Shown: positions 7,537 to 14,667, numbered from the stretch's first letter. The stretch is DNA of 16,100 nt from Caldilineaceae bacterium (GCA_026645635.1 JAPKMV010000013.1:1-16100); one strand, 5' to 3'. Translations and numbers: made by a program. The notes: generated from the letters alone by a model not told the origin.

Positions 7537-7602
7537 GGGGGTGATGGGGTGAGAGGGTGAGGGAGTGACCATTCACCCTCTCACCCCATCACCCTCTCAC
7601 CC
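7537..7602. repeat. Hairpin repeat C (GGGTGANN octamer arms)
   Basis: Inverted repeat between two convergent genes. The left arm begins directly after the ligase stop, and the right arm is about 7572-7602; the loop is only a few bases. Each arm is about four octamers (GGGTGATG, GGGTGAGA, GGGTGAGG), and about 24 of 30 positions pair. The right arm supplies the final GGG TGA (Gly plus stop) of the opposing small gene. By position it could serve both genes as a 3' hairpin, but no U-run follows on either strand. Confidence 0.87.
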
Positions 7603-7809
7603 ACTGCGGTCGATGGCCAGCCGCAGGGAATACTCCTCGGCCAACAGTTGCTGCAGTTGATCTTCTAGTTTTGCGATGCGCCGCCGATCCTGTTTGGGGT
7701 CGGCGGTGTTGCGTTCTGCGGCGCTGCGTGCCGCCTCCAGTTGGCGGTTGACGCGCTCGATCTGGCGGCGCACTTCCTGCTTGCGGGCAATCAGCGCAAA
7801 GCGGTCCAT
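7597..7809 (-). CDS. Small coiled-coil protein (70 residues), function unknown
   Basis: I do not recognise a family. The 70 residues are highly charged and predicted helical, with a heptad-like run from about residue 5 to 66 (RRQIERVNRQLEAAR, then RRIAKLEDQLQQLLAEEYSL), so a coiled coil is likely. It has no cysteine, signal peptide or membrane segment. The start at 7809 is supported by AGGA eight bases upstream. The gene lies downstream of tatC on the same strand but is separated from it by hairpin repeat D. Its last codon and TGA lie inside repeat C. It looks real because of the ribosome site and the strongly patterned sequence, but short charged ORFs in high-GC DNA can mislead. Confidence 0.6.
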   Translation of the reverse strand: MDRFALIARKQEVRRQIERVNRQLEAARSAAERNTADPKQDRRRIAKLEDQLQQLLAEEYSLRLAIDRSG

Positions 7810-7832
7810 TTGGCTTGTCCTGATGCAGAAAA

Positions 7833-7915
7833 GATGTCACGCAAAGACGCAACGGCGCCAAGATACAAAGGCGCAACGGCTTTCCCTTGGCGTCTTTGCG
7901 TCTTTGCGTGACATC
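7833..7915. repeat. Hairpin repeat D (CGCAAAGA octamer arms)
   Basis: Inverted repeat. Arms 7833-7862 and 7886-7915 pair at 28 of 30 positions, with a 23-base loop. The unit is an octamer (CGCAAAGA, with variants CGCAACGG and CGCCAAGA), continuing into the loop. A partial extra copy (CTTTGCGTGAC) lies at about 7923-7934. On the minus strand it follows the tatC stop by about 30 bases and precedes the small coiled-coil gene. The remaining bases of this 136-base gap show no promoter. Confidence 0.9.
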
Positions 7916-7945
7916 TCTGTTCGCTTTGCGTGACGCCGCCGTTCG

Positions 7946-8740
7946 CTACTCTTTGTACTTGGCGGGGATGAACTCTTCCTGCGAGAAGTCGCGCGGGGCG
8001 CGCGGGCGGTAGAGCAGATAGGCCAGCCCCACGCTGGCCGCGTAAAGGACAGCCAGCGGCGCCATCACCAGCGCCATGTTGACCGGGTCCACCGTGGGCG
8101 TGATCATGGCGGCGACGACGGCGATGATCACAATGGCCTGGCGCCAGAAGCCGAGCAGCTTTGGCCCGCTCACAATGCCCAGGCGCGCCAGAAACGCCAC
8201 GACCAGCGGCATCTCGAAGGCCACGCCGATCCAGAAGACGATGCGCGTGACAAAATCGACGTAGCGGTCGATCGTCCACTCTTGCAGGATCAGGTCGCCC
8301 AGAAAGCTCTGCAAGAAACCGACCGCAGCAGGCAGCAGGATGAAGTAGGCGAAGGCCGCGCCGATGGCAAAGAGCAGCATGACGCCGGGCAGGAGCAGCA
8401 GGAGATTGCGCTTCTCGTGCGGGTAGAGACCGGGCGAAACAAACGCGATGATCTGGTAGACGATGACCGGCATGGCCAGGATCGCGCCCGAGGTCAGCGC
8501 CACCTTGAAGAAGATCGTGATGGTGTCGGTCGGCCCGATGGCCATGGGCTGTGCGCCGGCCGCGGTGAGCGGGCGCAGGATGAAGCGCAGCAGCGGATCG
8601 ACAAAGAGCATGGAGAGTAGCGTGCCGATGACCAACGCCGAGAGCACCCAGATGAGCCGGGTGCGCAGCTCGCGCAGGTGATCCATCAGGGTCATGCGGC
8701 TGCCTTCGACGGGTTCAGCCGCGGGTGCGCCTGGCGTCAT
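7946..8740 (-). CDS. tatC: Twin-arginine translocase subunit TatC
   Basis: The multi-spanning membrane core of the Tat exporter, which binds twin-arginine signal peptides and moves folded proteins across the cytoplasmic membrane. The 264-residue protein has the N-terminal family motif MDHLRELRTRLI (about 19-30) and the loop motif SPGLYPHEKR. It also has FEMPLVV and the C-terminal ITPTVDP before the last helices. Six hydrophobic segments can be seen. The ATG at 8740 overlaps the tatB stop as ATGA, giving translational coupling. It is the last gene of the fabG-nusB-tatB-tatC run. The cytoplasmic tail (PRDFSQEEFIPAKYKE) is short and charged. The identification is firm. Confidence 0.97.
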   Translation of the reverse strand: MTPGAPAAEPVEGSRMTLMDHLRELRTRLIWVLSALVIGTLLSMLFVDPLLRFILRPLTAAGAQPMAIGPTDTITIFFKVALTSGAILAMPVIVYQIIAFVSPGLYPHEKRNLLLLLPGVMLLFAIGAAFAYFILLPAAVGFLQSFLGDLILQEWTIDRYVDFVTRIVFWIGVAFEMPLVVAFLARLGIVSGPKLLGFWRQAIVIIAVVAAMITPTVDPVNMALVMAPLAVLYAASVGLAYLLYRPRAPRDFSQEEFIPAKYKE

Positions 8741-9225
8741 GGCGCCGCCTCTGTCGTCTCATCGGCGGGCGCAGCAGCGGCGCCGTTGTGCGCAACCGGT
8801 GACGGCGAGGCGCCAGCCGCGTTCGCAGGATTCGTTGATGGCGGGGGCGGCGGCAATATCGAATGCTCGACATCGCCGTCAGCGGGCGTCGGCGCTGGCC
8901 GCGGCGACGGCGGTTGGTCAGCCGCTTGCTGCGGCCGGGCTGCGGGTCTGGCGGGCGTTGCCGGTTTCAGCGGCTGCTGCCCTGCGGGTTTGGCGGGCGG
9001 CGGCTTGATCGCGTCGTCGATGATGCGTTTGGGGTTGATCTCATCCAACAGTTGCAACTCTTCGCTGAACTGGGACTGGAACTCGCCGGAGATCTGGCGC
9101 AGTTGGCGCATATACTTCGCCACCTCGCGCATGGCGCCAGGCAGCCGCTCTGGCCCCAGCACCACCAACGCGATGACGGCGATCAATACCAGCTCGAAAA
9201 GACCAATTCCAAAGAAACTGTCCAT
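8737..9225 (-). CDS. tatB: TatA/TatB-type translocase subunit, probably TatB
   Basis: A single-span partner of TatC. The N-terminus is a short membrane helix (FGIGLFELVLIAVIALVVL, about 5-23) followed by the GPERLP motif and an amphipathic helix with AMREVAKYMRQLRQ. A longer helical region follows (to about 70), then an unusually long Pro/Ala-rich tail (about 75-162). The Glu in the helix and the length (162 residues) favour TatB over TatA. The start at 9225 is chosen because the membrane helix begins right there; an ORF extends upstream but only into nusB. The gene follows nusB after 11 bases and overlaps tatC by 4. No separate small TatA is in view, so this protein may also fill the TatA role, or tatA lies elsewhere. 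Confidence 0.88.
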   Translation of the reverse strand: MDSFFGIGLFELVLIAVIALVVLGPERLPGAMREVAKYMRQLRQISGEFQSQFSEELQLLDEINPKRIIDDAIKPPPAKPAGQQPLKPATPARPAARPQQAADQPPSPRPAPTPADGDVEHSILPPPPPSTNPANAAGASPSPVAHNGAAAAPADETTEAAP

Positions 9226-9236
9226 GGCCCTCGACC

Positions 9237-9809
9237 CTACGGCCGTGCTGCCGTCTCGTCGCGGTCGAAGCACTTCTGCTGCACCGCAACCAGCGCCGAC
9301 CCCAACACGCCATTGACAAAGCGGGGGCTGGTGTCGCCACCAAAGCGTTTCGCCAGTTCCACTGCTTCGTTGATGACGACTTTGGGCGGTGTGTCCGCCT
9401 CGGTGCTGCCGATCTCGAAGATCGCCATGCGCAGCACGTTGCGGTCGACGATGGCAAGCTGGTCGACCGGCCACTCCGGCGCGTAGGTGCTGATGATGGC
9501 GTCCAGCGCGGGGCGGTGGAGCACCACACCGCTGACCAGCAGGCGCAGATAGCGGTCGGTCTCCGCTCCCACCTCCATTTGTGGATCGTCGCCCACATCG
9601 GTCGGCATGGGGTTGGCCAGCCGCGCATCGACGACCGCGCCCGGTGGGTGACCGACGCTGTCCACCTCGAAGAGCACCTGGAGCGCCAATTGCCGCGCCA
9701 GTTGCCGCTGCTGGATGTGCAGCGCATGGGCTGCGTCACTCATGCGTTGTCTGGCGGGCAGGGGTGACGCCTGGCCGGTCTCTTCGTCTTTGGCGGCAAT
9801 CGTGTTCAT
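9237..9809 (-). CDS. nusB: Transcription antitermination factor NusB
   Basis: Binds boxA RNA together with NusE (ribosomal protein S10) and promotes rRNA antitermination; cytosolic and all-helical. The 190-residue protein has the family landmarks LARQLALQVLFEVD (37-50), VDRNVLRMAIFEI (121-133) and VINEAVELAKRFG (145-157), then SPRFVNGVLG (161-170). About 30 N-terminal residues precede the domain, more than usual, so the true start could be the ATG at 9743 (Met23). Neither start has a strong Shine-Dalgarno. It lies 18 bases after fabG and 11 before tatB, so it is operon-internal. The residues at about 53-80 form a small Pro-rich insertion. Confidence 0.94.
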   Translation of the reverse strand: MNTIAAKDEETGQASPLPARQRMSDAAHALHIQQRQLARQLALQVLFEVDSVGHPPGAVVDARLANPMPTDVGDDPQMEVGAETDRYLRLLVSGVVLHRPALDAIISTYAPEWPVDQLAIVDRNVLRMAIFEIGSTEADTPPKVVINEAVELAKRFGGDTSPRFVNGVLGSALVAVQQKCFDRDETAARP

Positions 9810-9827
9810 CGGATATGTCTCAGCAGG

Positions 9828-10580
9828 TCAGGCCATCACCAGGCCGCCGTCGACGTTGAGCACCTGGCCGGTGATAAAGCTGGCCTGCTCCGACGCCAAA
9901 AACGCCACGGCGAAAGCGACTTCTTCCGGCGTCCCCATCCGCGCCAATGGTGTGTTGGCGAGGACGGCGCTGCGCTGTTCCTCAGTCAGCACGTCGGTCA
10001 ACTGGGTGGGGATGAAGCCGGGCGCCACCGCGTTGACGGTCACGCTGCGGCTGGCCACCTCGCGCGCCAGGCTGCGGGTGAAGCCGATGACGCCGGCCTT
10101 GCTCGCCGCATAGTTGGCCTGGCCCGCCTGGCCGGAGATGCCCACCACGCTGGTGATATTGACGATGCGCCCCCAGCGCTGGCGCACCATGCCGCGCAGC
10201 GCGGCCTTGGTCACCGCGTAGACGCTCTTGAGGTTGGTGTCGATCACCGCGTCCCAGTCGTCCTCTTTCATGGTGAGGAGCAGCGTGTCGCGCGTCGTGC
10301 CGGCGTTGTTGACCAGGATGTCCAGCCCGCCCAATTCTCCCTGCACCCGCTTGACCAGGTCGGCCGCGGCGGCCACGTCGGCCACGTCGGCCTGGAACAC
10401 CGCTGCGACACCGCCGGCGGCCTGGATGGATTCCACGACAGCGGTGGCGCCCGCCGGGTTGCCGCGATAGTGGACGGCCACCTTGGCGCCGCCCGCAGCC
10501 AGCTCGCCGGCGATCGCCGCGCCGATGCCCCGGCTGCTGCCGGTCACCAACGCCACACGTCCTGAAAAGTCGATCTTCAT
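9828..10580 (-). CDS. fabG: 3-oxoacyl-ACP reductase FabG (short-chain dehydrogenase)
   Basis: NADPH-dependent reduction of 3-oxoacyl-ACP in fatty acid synthesis; cytosolic tetramer. The 250 residues show the classical SDR set: the nucleotide motif TGSSRGIG (13-20), NNAG (91-94), Asn115, and the catalytic Ser144, Tyr157 and Lys161 (YAASK). The C-terminal signature is FITGQVLNVDGG. The start at 10580 is chosen where the SDR fold begins; GGAG is 11 bases upstream, slightly far. It is the first gene of the fabG-nusB-tatB-tatC run and has a promoter with a perfect -10 upstream. FabG is the best call because of the high match to the FabG subfamily and the housekeeping context. A different SDR substrate cannot be excluded. 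Confidence 0.9.
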   Translation of the reverse strand: MKIDFSGRVALVTGSSRGIGAAIAGELAAGGAKVAVHYRGNPAGATAVVESIQAAGGVAAVFQADVADVAAAADLVKRVQGELGGLDILVNNAGTTRDTLLLTMKEDDWDAVIDTNLKSVYAVTKAALRGMVRQRWGRIVNITSVVGISGQAGQANYAASKAGVIGFTRSLAREVASRSVTVNAVAPGFIPTQLTDVLTEEQRSAVLANTPLARMGTPEEVAFAVAFLASEQASFITGQVLNVDGGLVMA

Positions 10581-10635
10581 GAATATGTTCACTCCACAAT
10601 GCGGGGTGCAAGACCAGACGCAATGCCCGGCGGGT

Positions 10636-10666
10636 ATTATAACCGGACTTTCCTCTGATGGATCAA
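10636..10666 (-). promoter_or_regulatory. Promoter of the fabG-nusB-tatB-tatC operon
   Basis: On the minus strand TTGATC (10666-10661) is followed, after 19 bases, by a perfect TATAAT (10641-10636). Transcription would begin near 10629, giving a leader of about 49 bases. The spacer is 2 bases longer than ideal. The promoter sits in the only non-divergent gap over 25 bases that holds no hairpin repeat. The rest of that gap shows no terminator for the upstream gene. Confidence 0.65.
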
Positions 10667-10707
10667 TCGCCTGCGCGCTGCGCACACAGCGAGATGTTCG
10701 CCGGCGG

Positions 10708-12576
10708 CTACGCCAGTTCCCGCAGCAGCGGCACGAGTTTGTACTTGCGGCCGTGGGTCGCCAGCAGACCGTCCAGATAGGGTTCCCATTCAGCCAGGCG
10801 GCCATGCTGCGCATAGATTTCCCGCGCCCGGCGCAGCCAGGCGGCAGCATCGGCATAAGCCGCTGACTGCCCCCCGGCCATGATCGGCTCGGCGCGACGC
10901 TTGCACTGCTGGATCGCCCAGTCTGGATAGTCAGTGCGCGTTGCGGCCACCACCGGCGCTATGTCGCCATAGTAGGACCGGTTGTTGACGAGCGCCATTG
11001 CTTCCGGCAGCATCTGCTCGTAGAGGTAAATGTCCATGACCTCCTGGCTGTTCGCGGTCTTCAGCGCGGCCAGCAGGTTACCCTTGATGGCAGGCCAGTC
11101 TGAACCTGCCATGCGCTCCACAACCTGATAATCGGCCAAGGTGAGGCGGTTGAGAAAGGCGATGCGCGCTGCCCGGAGCGCCAGTTCGTGCTCGCCCGCC
11201 TGCTCGGCCAGCGGCGCCAGCCAACCGGCAAGCTCGCCCGTCGAATAGGTGGATTGAGCCGCCAGACCATGCGCGGCCACCGCCAATGCCTCCGGGCGCC
11301 GCTGCTGTTGGGCCAGGGCTTTGGCGACGCTCAGGCTGGCTGCGGCGCTGAGTGGGCGAGCCAGGGCCACAGTCACGGCCTGTTCGACGGCGCCGATTGC
11401 CACCAGCTTGAGGAGATAGAGGACGATCTCACCCGCAGCCAGCGCCAGGTTGAGGTAGTCCTGCGTCCGGTCTGCGCGCTCCAGAATCGAGAGCCAGACC
11501 GGCGTCAGCACCCGCACATCATCCTGCTCATCGTCCTCGATATCGTCTTCGATATCGTCTTCAATTTCTTCCTCGACATCTTCCTCGATTTCTTCCAGCA
11601 GCGCGTTCGCTGCGGTTTCACCCGCCGCCTCGGAAATCTGACCCTGGAGGGCCGCCTGTAGCCAGGGGTCATCCCACCAGGCGTTCAGAGCCAGTTCTGT
11701 GAGCGAGAGTCGCATGACGTCCTCGGACCAATTGTCGAGGCGCTCTTCCCAGCCGCGCCGCTCTGCCGGCGACAGCGGCTGGCTGAGCAGGCACTCAGCC
11801 AACAGGAAATCCACGTCTGTGGCCGCCTGCTCCATGCTGTCTTCGTTGGCTTCGTAAACCCAGTCCTCGAGGTCGGCCACACACTCGCCCCATTCGTCGA
11901 TGACCGCGGTCAGCAACTCGCTGGCGGCAGCCGGATGGCCGTCGCCGAGGAATGTACGCGCAGCGGCGAGGTGTGGCCGGAGAATGGCGACGGCGTCGAT
12001 ATACTCGCCGTCGTCGTAGTCGTAATAGCCGCGACGATAGCCGCCTTCGCCGCGCTGGGTGGCCTGGCGGAAACTGCGGCGCAGGTCACGGCGCACGGCA
12101 GCCAGATCGACGATGGGATCGGGCGTGCTGCCCGCCGGCGCCACCGCCCTGATTTTGCGGAGCAGACTGACTTCCCGTTCGATGGCGTCGGCAAAGTCAG
12201 GCTCGTCCTGGGCAACGTTGAGAATGAGTTGGCGCAGTTCCGCCTCGCCCAGCCCTTCCAGCAGGCTTGCCACGCCGGGATGAACGGCAATGTCATGGCT
12301 GTTTTTCAAGACCGCCAGCAAGACGGCGACGATGTGCTTGCAGTAGCCGCCCAGTTCATACGGACACGAGCAATCGGCGCTGTGAATGGCGCCGGTCGCG
12401 TCCAGACGAATCGCGACGTCGTAGGGATCGTAGTCGCTGCCGGTGACCTCTGCGGTGATGACGTTGTCGCGCCGGGCCAACGTCATCACCGCGCCGTCCC
12501 GCTGGTAACTCACGCCGCGGCTGTACGATTGGGGAGATGCGCTGGCGCGGATATCGGCTTCACTGAAGTTTGGCAT
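10708..12576 (-). CDS. SWIM zinc-finger protein with helical-repeat body and acidic repeat
   Basis: The SWIM motif (CxCx7CxH; Cys69, Cys71, Cys79, His81) marks a zinc-binding domain known to bind DNA or proteins. The 622-residue protein has the SWIM domain near the N-terminus, then about 500 residues that look like alpha-helical TPR-type repeats, Ala/Leu-rich with regular WxxxA and LAxxxG spacing. An intensely acidic stretch at 328-353 is a tetrapeptide [ED][ED][IV]E repeated about five times, encoded by a 12-base tandem repeat. The start at 12576 is chosen for GGGAG six bases upstream; an earlier in-frame ATG at 12645 lacks a ribosome site. It is transcribed alone, divergent from fbp, with a possible promoter at 12655-12682. 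Its function is unknown. A scaffold or regulatory role is conceivable, but nothing nearby tests it. Confidence 0.8.
   Translation of the reverse strand: MPNFSEADIRASASPQSYSRGVSYQRDGAVMTLARRDNVITAEVTGSDYDPYDVAIRLDATGAIHSADCSCPYELGGYCKHIVAVLLAVLKNSHDIAVHPGVASLLEGLGEAELRQLILNVAQDEPDFADAIEREVSLLRKIRAVAPAGSTPDPIVDLAAVRRDLRRSFRQATQRGEGGYRRGYYDYDDGEYIDAVAILRPHLAAARTFLGDGHPAAASELLTAVIDEWGECVADLEDWVYEANEDSMEQAATDVDFLLAECLLSQPLSPAERRGWEERLDNWSEDVMRLSLTELALNAWWDDPWLQAALQGQISEAAGETAANALLEEIEEDVEEEIEDDIEDDIEDDEQDDVRVLTPVWLSILERADRTQDYLNLALAAGEIVLYLLKLVAIGAVEQAVTVALARPLSAAASLSVAKALAQQQRRPEALAVAAHGLAAQSTYSTGELAGWLAPLAEQAGEHELALRAARIAFLNRLTLADYQVVERMAGSDWPAIKGNLLAALKTANSQEVMDIYLYEQMLPEAMALVNNRSYYGDIAPVVAATRTDYPDWAIQQCKRRAEPIMAGGQSAAYADAAAWLRRAREIYAQHGRLAEWEPYLDGLLATHGRKYKLVPLLRELA
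11537..11596 (-). repeat. 12-base tandem repeat inside the SWIM protein gene
   Basis: Five consecutive 12-base units. On the plus strand they read TCGATATCGTCT twice, then TCAATTTCTTCC, TCGACATCTTCC and TCGATTTCTTCC. They encode the acidic tetrapeptide repeat (IEDD, VEEE and similar). The two identical copies suggest recent slippage. Unit changes would stay in frame. Confidence 0.85.
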
Positions 12577-12582
12577 AGCTGG

Positions 12583-12587
12583 CTCCC
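12583..12587 (-). promoter_or_regulatory. Shine-Dalgarno site of the SWIM protein gene
   Basis: On the minus strand GGGAG lies 6 bases before the ATG at 12576-12574. It decides for this start over the in-frame ATG at 12645, which has none. Confidence 0.6.
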
Positions 12588-12612
12588 AGGTTTGAACAGA
12601 CTCTATCCTGCC

Positions 12613-12628
12613 CGTCACGACAGTGACG
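12613..12628. promoter_or_regulatory. Possible operator: 6-bp inverted repeat
   Basis: CGTCAC and GTGACG are perfect inverted repeats separated by 4 bases. They lie just downstream of the proposed start point of the SWIM gene transcript. This could be a dimeric repressor site, or a weak RNA hairpin in the leader. No regulator is identified. Confidence 0.3.
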
Positions 12629-12654
12629 CATCTGTCTTGCGGCACGCTGTGCTC

Positions 12655-12682
12655 ATTTTATCAGATCATGACAGGCTTCCAA
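12655..12682 (-). promoter_or_regulatory. Possible promoter of the SWIM protein gene
   Basis: On the minus strand TTGGAA (12682-12677) and TAAAAT (12660-12655) are separated by 16 bases. They match the consensus 4/6 and 5/6. Transcription would start near 12648, giving a leader of about 72 bases. Confidence 0.45.
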
Positions 12683-12767
12683 CTCGCCAGCCTGCTTCAG
12701 CAGGTCGAACAGCGCTCAGTTGAAGTCTGTATTGATTCCGCAGGAAACTCGCCTGCAACCGCGCCCG

Positions 12768-12776
12768 TGCTATACT
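12768..12776 (+). promoter_or_regulatory. Extended -10 promoter for fbp
   Basis: TGCTATACT carries the TGn extension followed by TATACT (12771-12776, 5/6). No good -35 is seen, as is common for extended -10 promoters. Transcription would start near 12783, about 45 bases before the GTG start of fbp. The 251-base divergent gap holds this, the opposing promoter and one small inverted repeat. Confidence 0.5.
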
Positions 12777-12815
12777 CCTGCTATCTGATTTTTCGCCCAA
12801 ATGAACGATCTAGCC

Positions 12816-12821
12816 AGGAGG
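12816..12821 (+). promoter_or_regulatory. Shine-Dalgarno site of fbp (decides GTG start)
   Basis: AGGAGG lies 6 bases before GTG at 12828. An in-frame ATG at 12801 lies upstream of this site and has no ribosome site of its own, so the GTG start is preferred. Confidence 0.85.
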
Positions 12822-12827
12822 TCAACG

Positions 12828-13868
12828 GTGACTGATTTCGGTGGTTACGAGGGCAAGTTGGTGACAATCGAACGCTTCATTCTGGACCAGCAGATGGCGT
12901 TCCCGGAGGCCAAAGGCGCGCTCACCAACATCCTCTACGACATGGCGCTGGCCGCCAAGATTATCGCCAGCAAGACGACGCGCGCCGGGTTGGCCGAGAT
13001 CCTCGGCAGCGCCGGCGAGGAAAATGTGCAGGGCGAAGAGGTGCAGAAGCTCGACGTTTTTGCCCAGCGCACCATCTACCGCCTCAACGACCACACCGGT
13101 CGGCTGGCGGCGATGGCGTCCGAGGAAGAAGAAGAGATCATCCCAATCCCCGAACGCTTCGAACTGGGCAACTACGTACTGCTCTTCGACCCGCTGGACG
13201 GATCTTCCAACATCGAAATGAACGTGAGCGTCGGCACGATCTTCGCCATTCACCGCCGCGTCACTGCGCACGGGCCGGGCACGCTGGCAGATTGCTTGCA
13301 GCCGGGGCGCAGTCTGGTGGCCGCCGGCTACATCCTCTACGGCTCCAGCACGATGATGGTCTATTCCACCGGCAACGGCGTCCACGGTTTCACCCTCGAC
13401 CCGGCCATCGGCGAATTTCTGCTCTCCCACCCCAACCTGAAGTATCCGAGCAAGCCGAAATACTACAGCGTCAACCAGGGCTATCAACCCTACTGGACGC
13501 CGGGCGTGCAGGCGTATACGGAATGGCTCCAGCGCGACACGCCGGAGAAGAAGGGGCTGTCGCTGCGCTACATCGGCTCGCTGGTGGCCGACTTCCACCG
13601 CAACCTGCTTTCGGGCGGTGTCTTCTATTACCCGGCGGACACGAAGGATCCGAAAAAGCCGGGCGGCAAGCTGCGCCTCAACTACGAGGCCGCGCCACTG
13701 GCTTTCCTGGCCGAGCAGGCGGGTGGCTACGCCTCCGACGGTGCGCAGGCGATTCTGGACATCCAGCCGACGGCCTTGCACCAGCGCGTGCCGCTCTTTG
13801 TCGGCAACCGCATGTTGGTCGAGCGGGCAGAAGAATTGATCCACGTCCACGATCGGGGTGCAGCATAA
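12828..13868 (+). CDS. fbp: Fructose-1,6-bisphosphatase, class I
   Basis: Hydrolyses fructose-1,6-bisphosphate to fructose-6-phosphate in gluconeogenesis or a pentose cycle; Mg-dependent and cytosolic. From the GTG start it has 346 residues, close to the family length (about 330-350). The metal-binding core is FDPLDGSSN (120-128), preceded by an acidic EEEEE block. Downstream are [20 protein letters not shown] and the C-terminal [21 protein letters not shown], all diagnostic of class I. The GTG at 12828 is chosen for the strong AGGAGG before it. It has its own extended -10 promoter and is coupled to the S51-type peptidase gene by a TAATG overlap. No photosynthetic or Calvin-cycle gene is in view, so a gluconeogenic role is the plain reading. 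Confidence 0.96.
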   Translation: MTDFGGYEGKLVTIERFILDQQMAFPEAKGALTNILYDMALAAKIIASKTTRAGLAEILGSAGEENVQGEEVQKLDVFAQRTIYRLNDHTGRLAAMASEEEEEIIPIPERFELGNYVLLFDPLDGSSNIEMNVSVGTIFAIHRRVTAHGPGTLADCLQPGRSLVAAGYILYGSSTMMVYSTGNGVHGFTLDPAIGEFLLSHPNLKYPSKPKYYSVNQGYQPYWTPGVQAYTEWLQRDTPEKKGLSLRYIGSLVADFHRNLLSGGVFYYPADTKDPKKPGGKLRLNYEAAPLAFLAEQAGGYASDGAQAILDIQPTALHQRVPLFVGNRMLVERAEELIHVHDRGAA

Positions 13869-14566
13869 TGGGCCACATCATCGCTATGGGCGGCGGCGGT
13901 TTCTCGATGGAGCCGGAGAACCCCGCGCTCGACCGCTACATCATTGCCCAGACCGGCAAGGCCGCGCCGCGGGTCTGTTTTCTGGCCCAGGCCAGCGGCG
14001 AGAGTCTGGACTATACCGTGCGCTTTTACCGCGCCTTCAGCAGCCTGGGCTGCCAGACGGTGCATGTCTCGCTCTACAGTTGCCCCGTGGTCGATCTGGC
14101 CGCGCTCTTTGCGCAGCAGGATGTGATCTTCGTCGGTGGCGGCAACACCAAGAGCATGTTGGCGGTCTGGCGCGAGTGGGGGCTGCCCGACCTGCTGCGC
14201 GCGGCCTACGCGCGCGGCGCTGTGCTGGCCGGCATCAGCGCGGGCGCCAACTGTTGGTTCGAGCAGAACATCACCGACTCGGTTGTGCCGGAACTGAGCG
14301 TGCTGCCCGGCCTGGGCTTTCTGCCCGGCAGCTTCTGCCCGCACTACGACGGCGAGGCGCAGCGCCGGCCTGCGTATCACCGCTTTCTGGCCGCAGGCGC
14401 AATCCAGCCCGGCTACGCCGCGGACGACGGCGTGGCCTTCCACTTCATCGACGGCGCGCTGCGACGCGTCGTGAGTTCGCGGCCCAACGCGCGCGGCTAT
14501 CGGCTGGAGCTGGTCGACGGCCAGCCGGTGGAGACGGCGTTGGCGACGGATCTGCTGGTGGCGTGA
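13868..14566 (+). CDS. Peptidase S51 family protein (peptidase E / cyanophycinase-like)
   Basis: Family members are serine peptidases with a flavodoxin-like fold, such as the Asp-dipeptidase PepE and cyanophycinase. The 232 residues include the VGGGNT motif (89-94), the nucleophile elbow GISAGA with Ser124 (122-127), and the likely catalytic His159 in CPHYDGE. No signal peptide is present, so it is probably cytosolic. The start at 13868 shares its A with the fbp stop (TAATG), so it is translated by coupling. PepE-type dipeptidase is more likely than cyanophycinase because the protein is short and no cyanophycin synthetase is visible. What links it to fbp is unclear. It ends five bases before hairpin repeat E1. 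Confidence 0.85.
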   Translation: MGHIIAMGGGGFSMEPENPALDRYIIAQTGKAAPRVCFLAQASGESLDYTVRFYRAFSSLGCQTVHVSLYSCPVVDLAALFAQQDVIFVGGGNTKSMLAVWREWGLPDLLRAAYARGAVLAGISAGANCWFEQNITDSVVPELSVLPGLGFLPGSFCPHYDGEAQRRPAYHRFLAAGAIQPGYAADDGVAFHFIDGALRRVVSSRPNARGYRLELVDGQPVETALATDLLVA

Positions 14567-14571
14567 ATTGG

Positions 14572-14667
14572 GATAGACCGCGGATTTGGCGGATTAGGCA
14601 GATTCACGCGGATAAAACAGGAAAAATCCGCGAAAATCCGCCGCATCCGCCAAATCCGCGGTCTATC
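14572..14667. repeat. Hairpin repeat E1 (GCGGATTTG-unit arms)
   Basis: Inverted repeat. Arms 14572-14613 and 14626-14667 pair at about 37 of 42 positions, and the outer 23 bases (14572-14594 with 14645-14667) pair perfectly. The loop is 12 bases. Each arm holds four GCGGAT-cored units spaced 9, 9 and 10 bases. It begins 5 bases after the S51-type gene stop and ends 20 bases before the luciferase-like gene. It is the same family as E2. Confidence 0.93.

Noticed and set aside
5707..7572. A 621-codon open frame on the minus strand opposite the acyl-CoA ligase
   Set aside because: It is fully antisense to a gene with every catalytic motif. Its product is rich in His, Gly and Arg with no domain, as expected for a shadow frame in high-GC DNA.
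7537..7602. Classical rho-independent terminator at the convergent ligase/coiled-coil junction
   Set aside because: The hairpin is strong but lacks a run of T on either strand, and its length and modular arms differ from a standard terminator. It may still stop transcription by another route.
9226..9474. N-terminal extension of the TatB-like protein upstream of 9225
   Set aside because: The extra 83 residues overlap nusB and are Arg/His-rich. The membrane helix of TatB starts exactly at the internal ATG.
10581..10856. Longer FabG reading frame starting at 10856
   Set aside because: The extension overlaps the SWIM gene end and the promoter region, and the SDR fold begins at the ATG at 10580.
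12822..13850. A 342-codon minus-strand frame opposite fbp
   Set aside because: It is antisense to a complete, motif-bearing fbp with a good ribosome site. No domain is visible in the shadow product.
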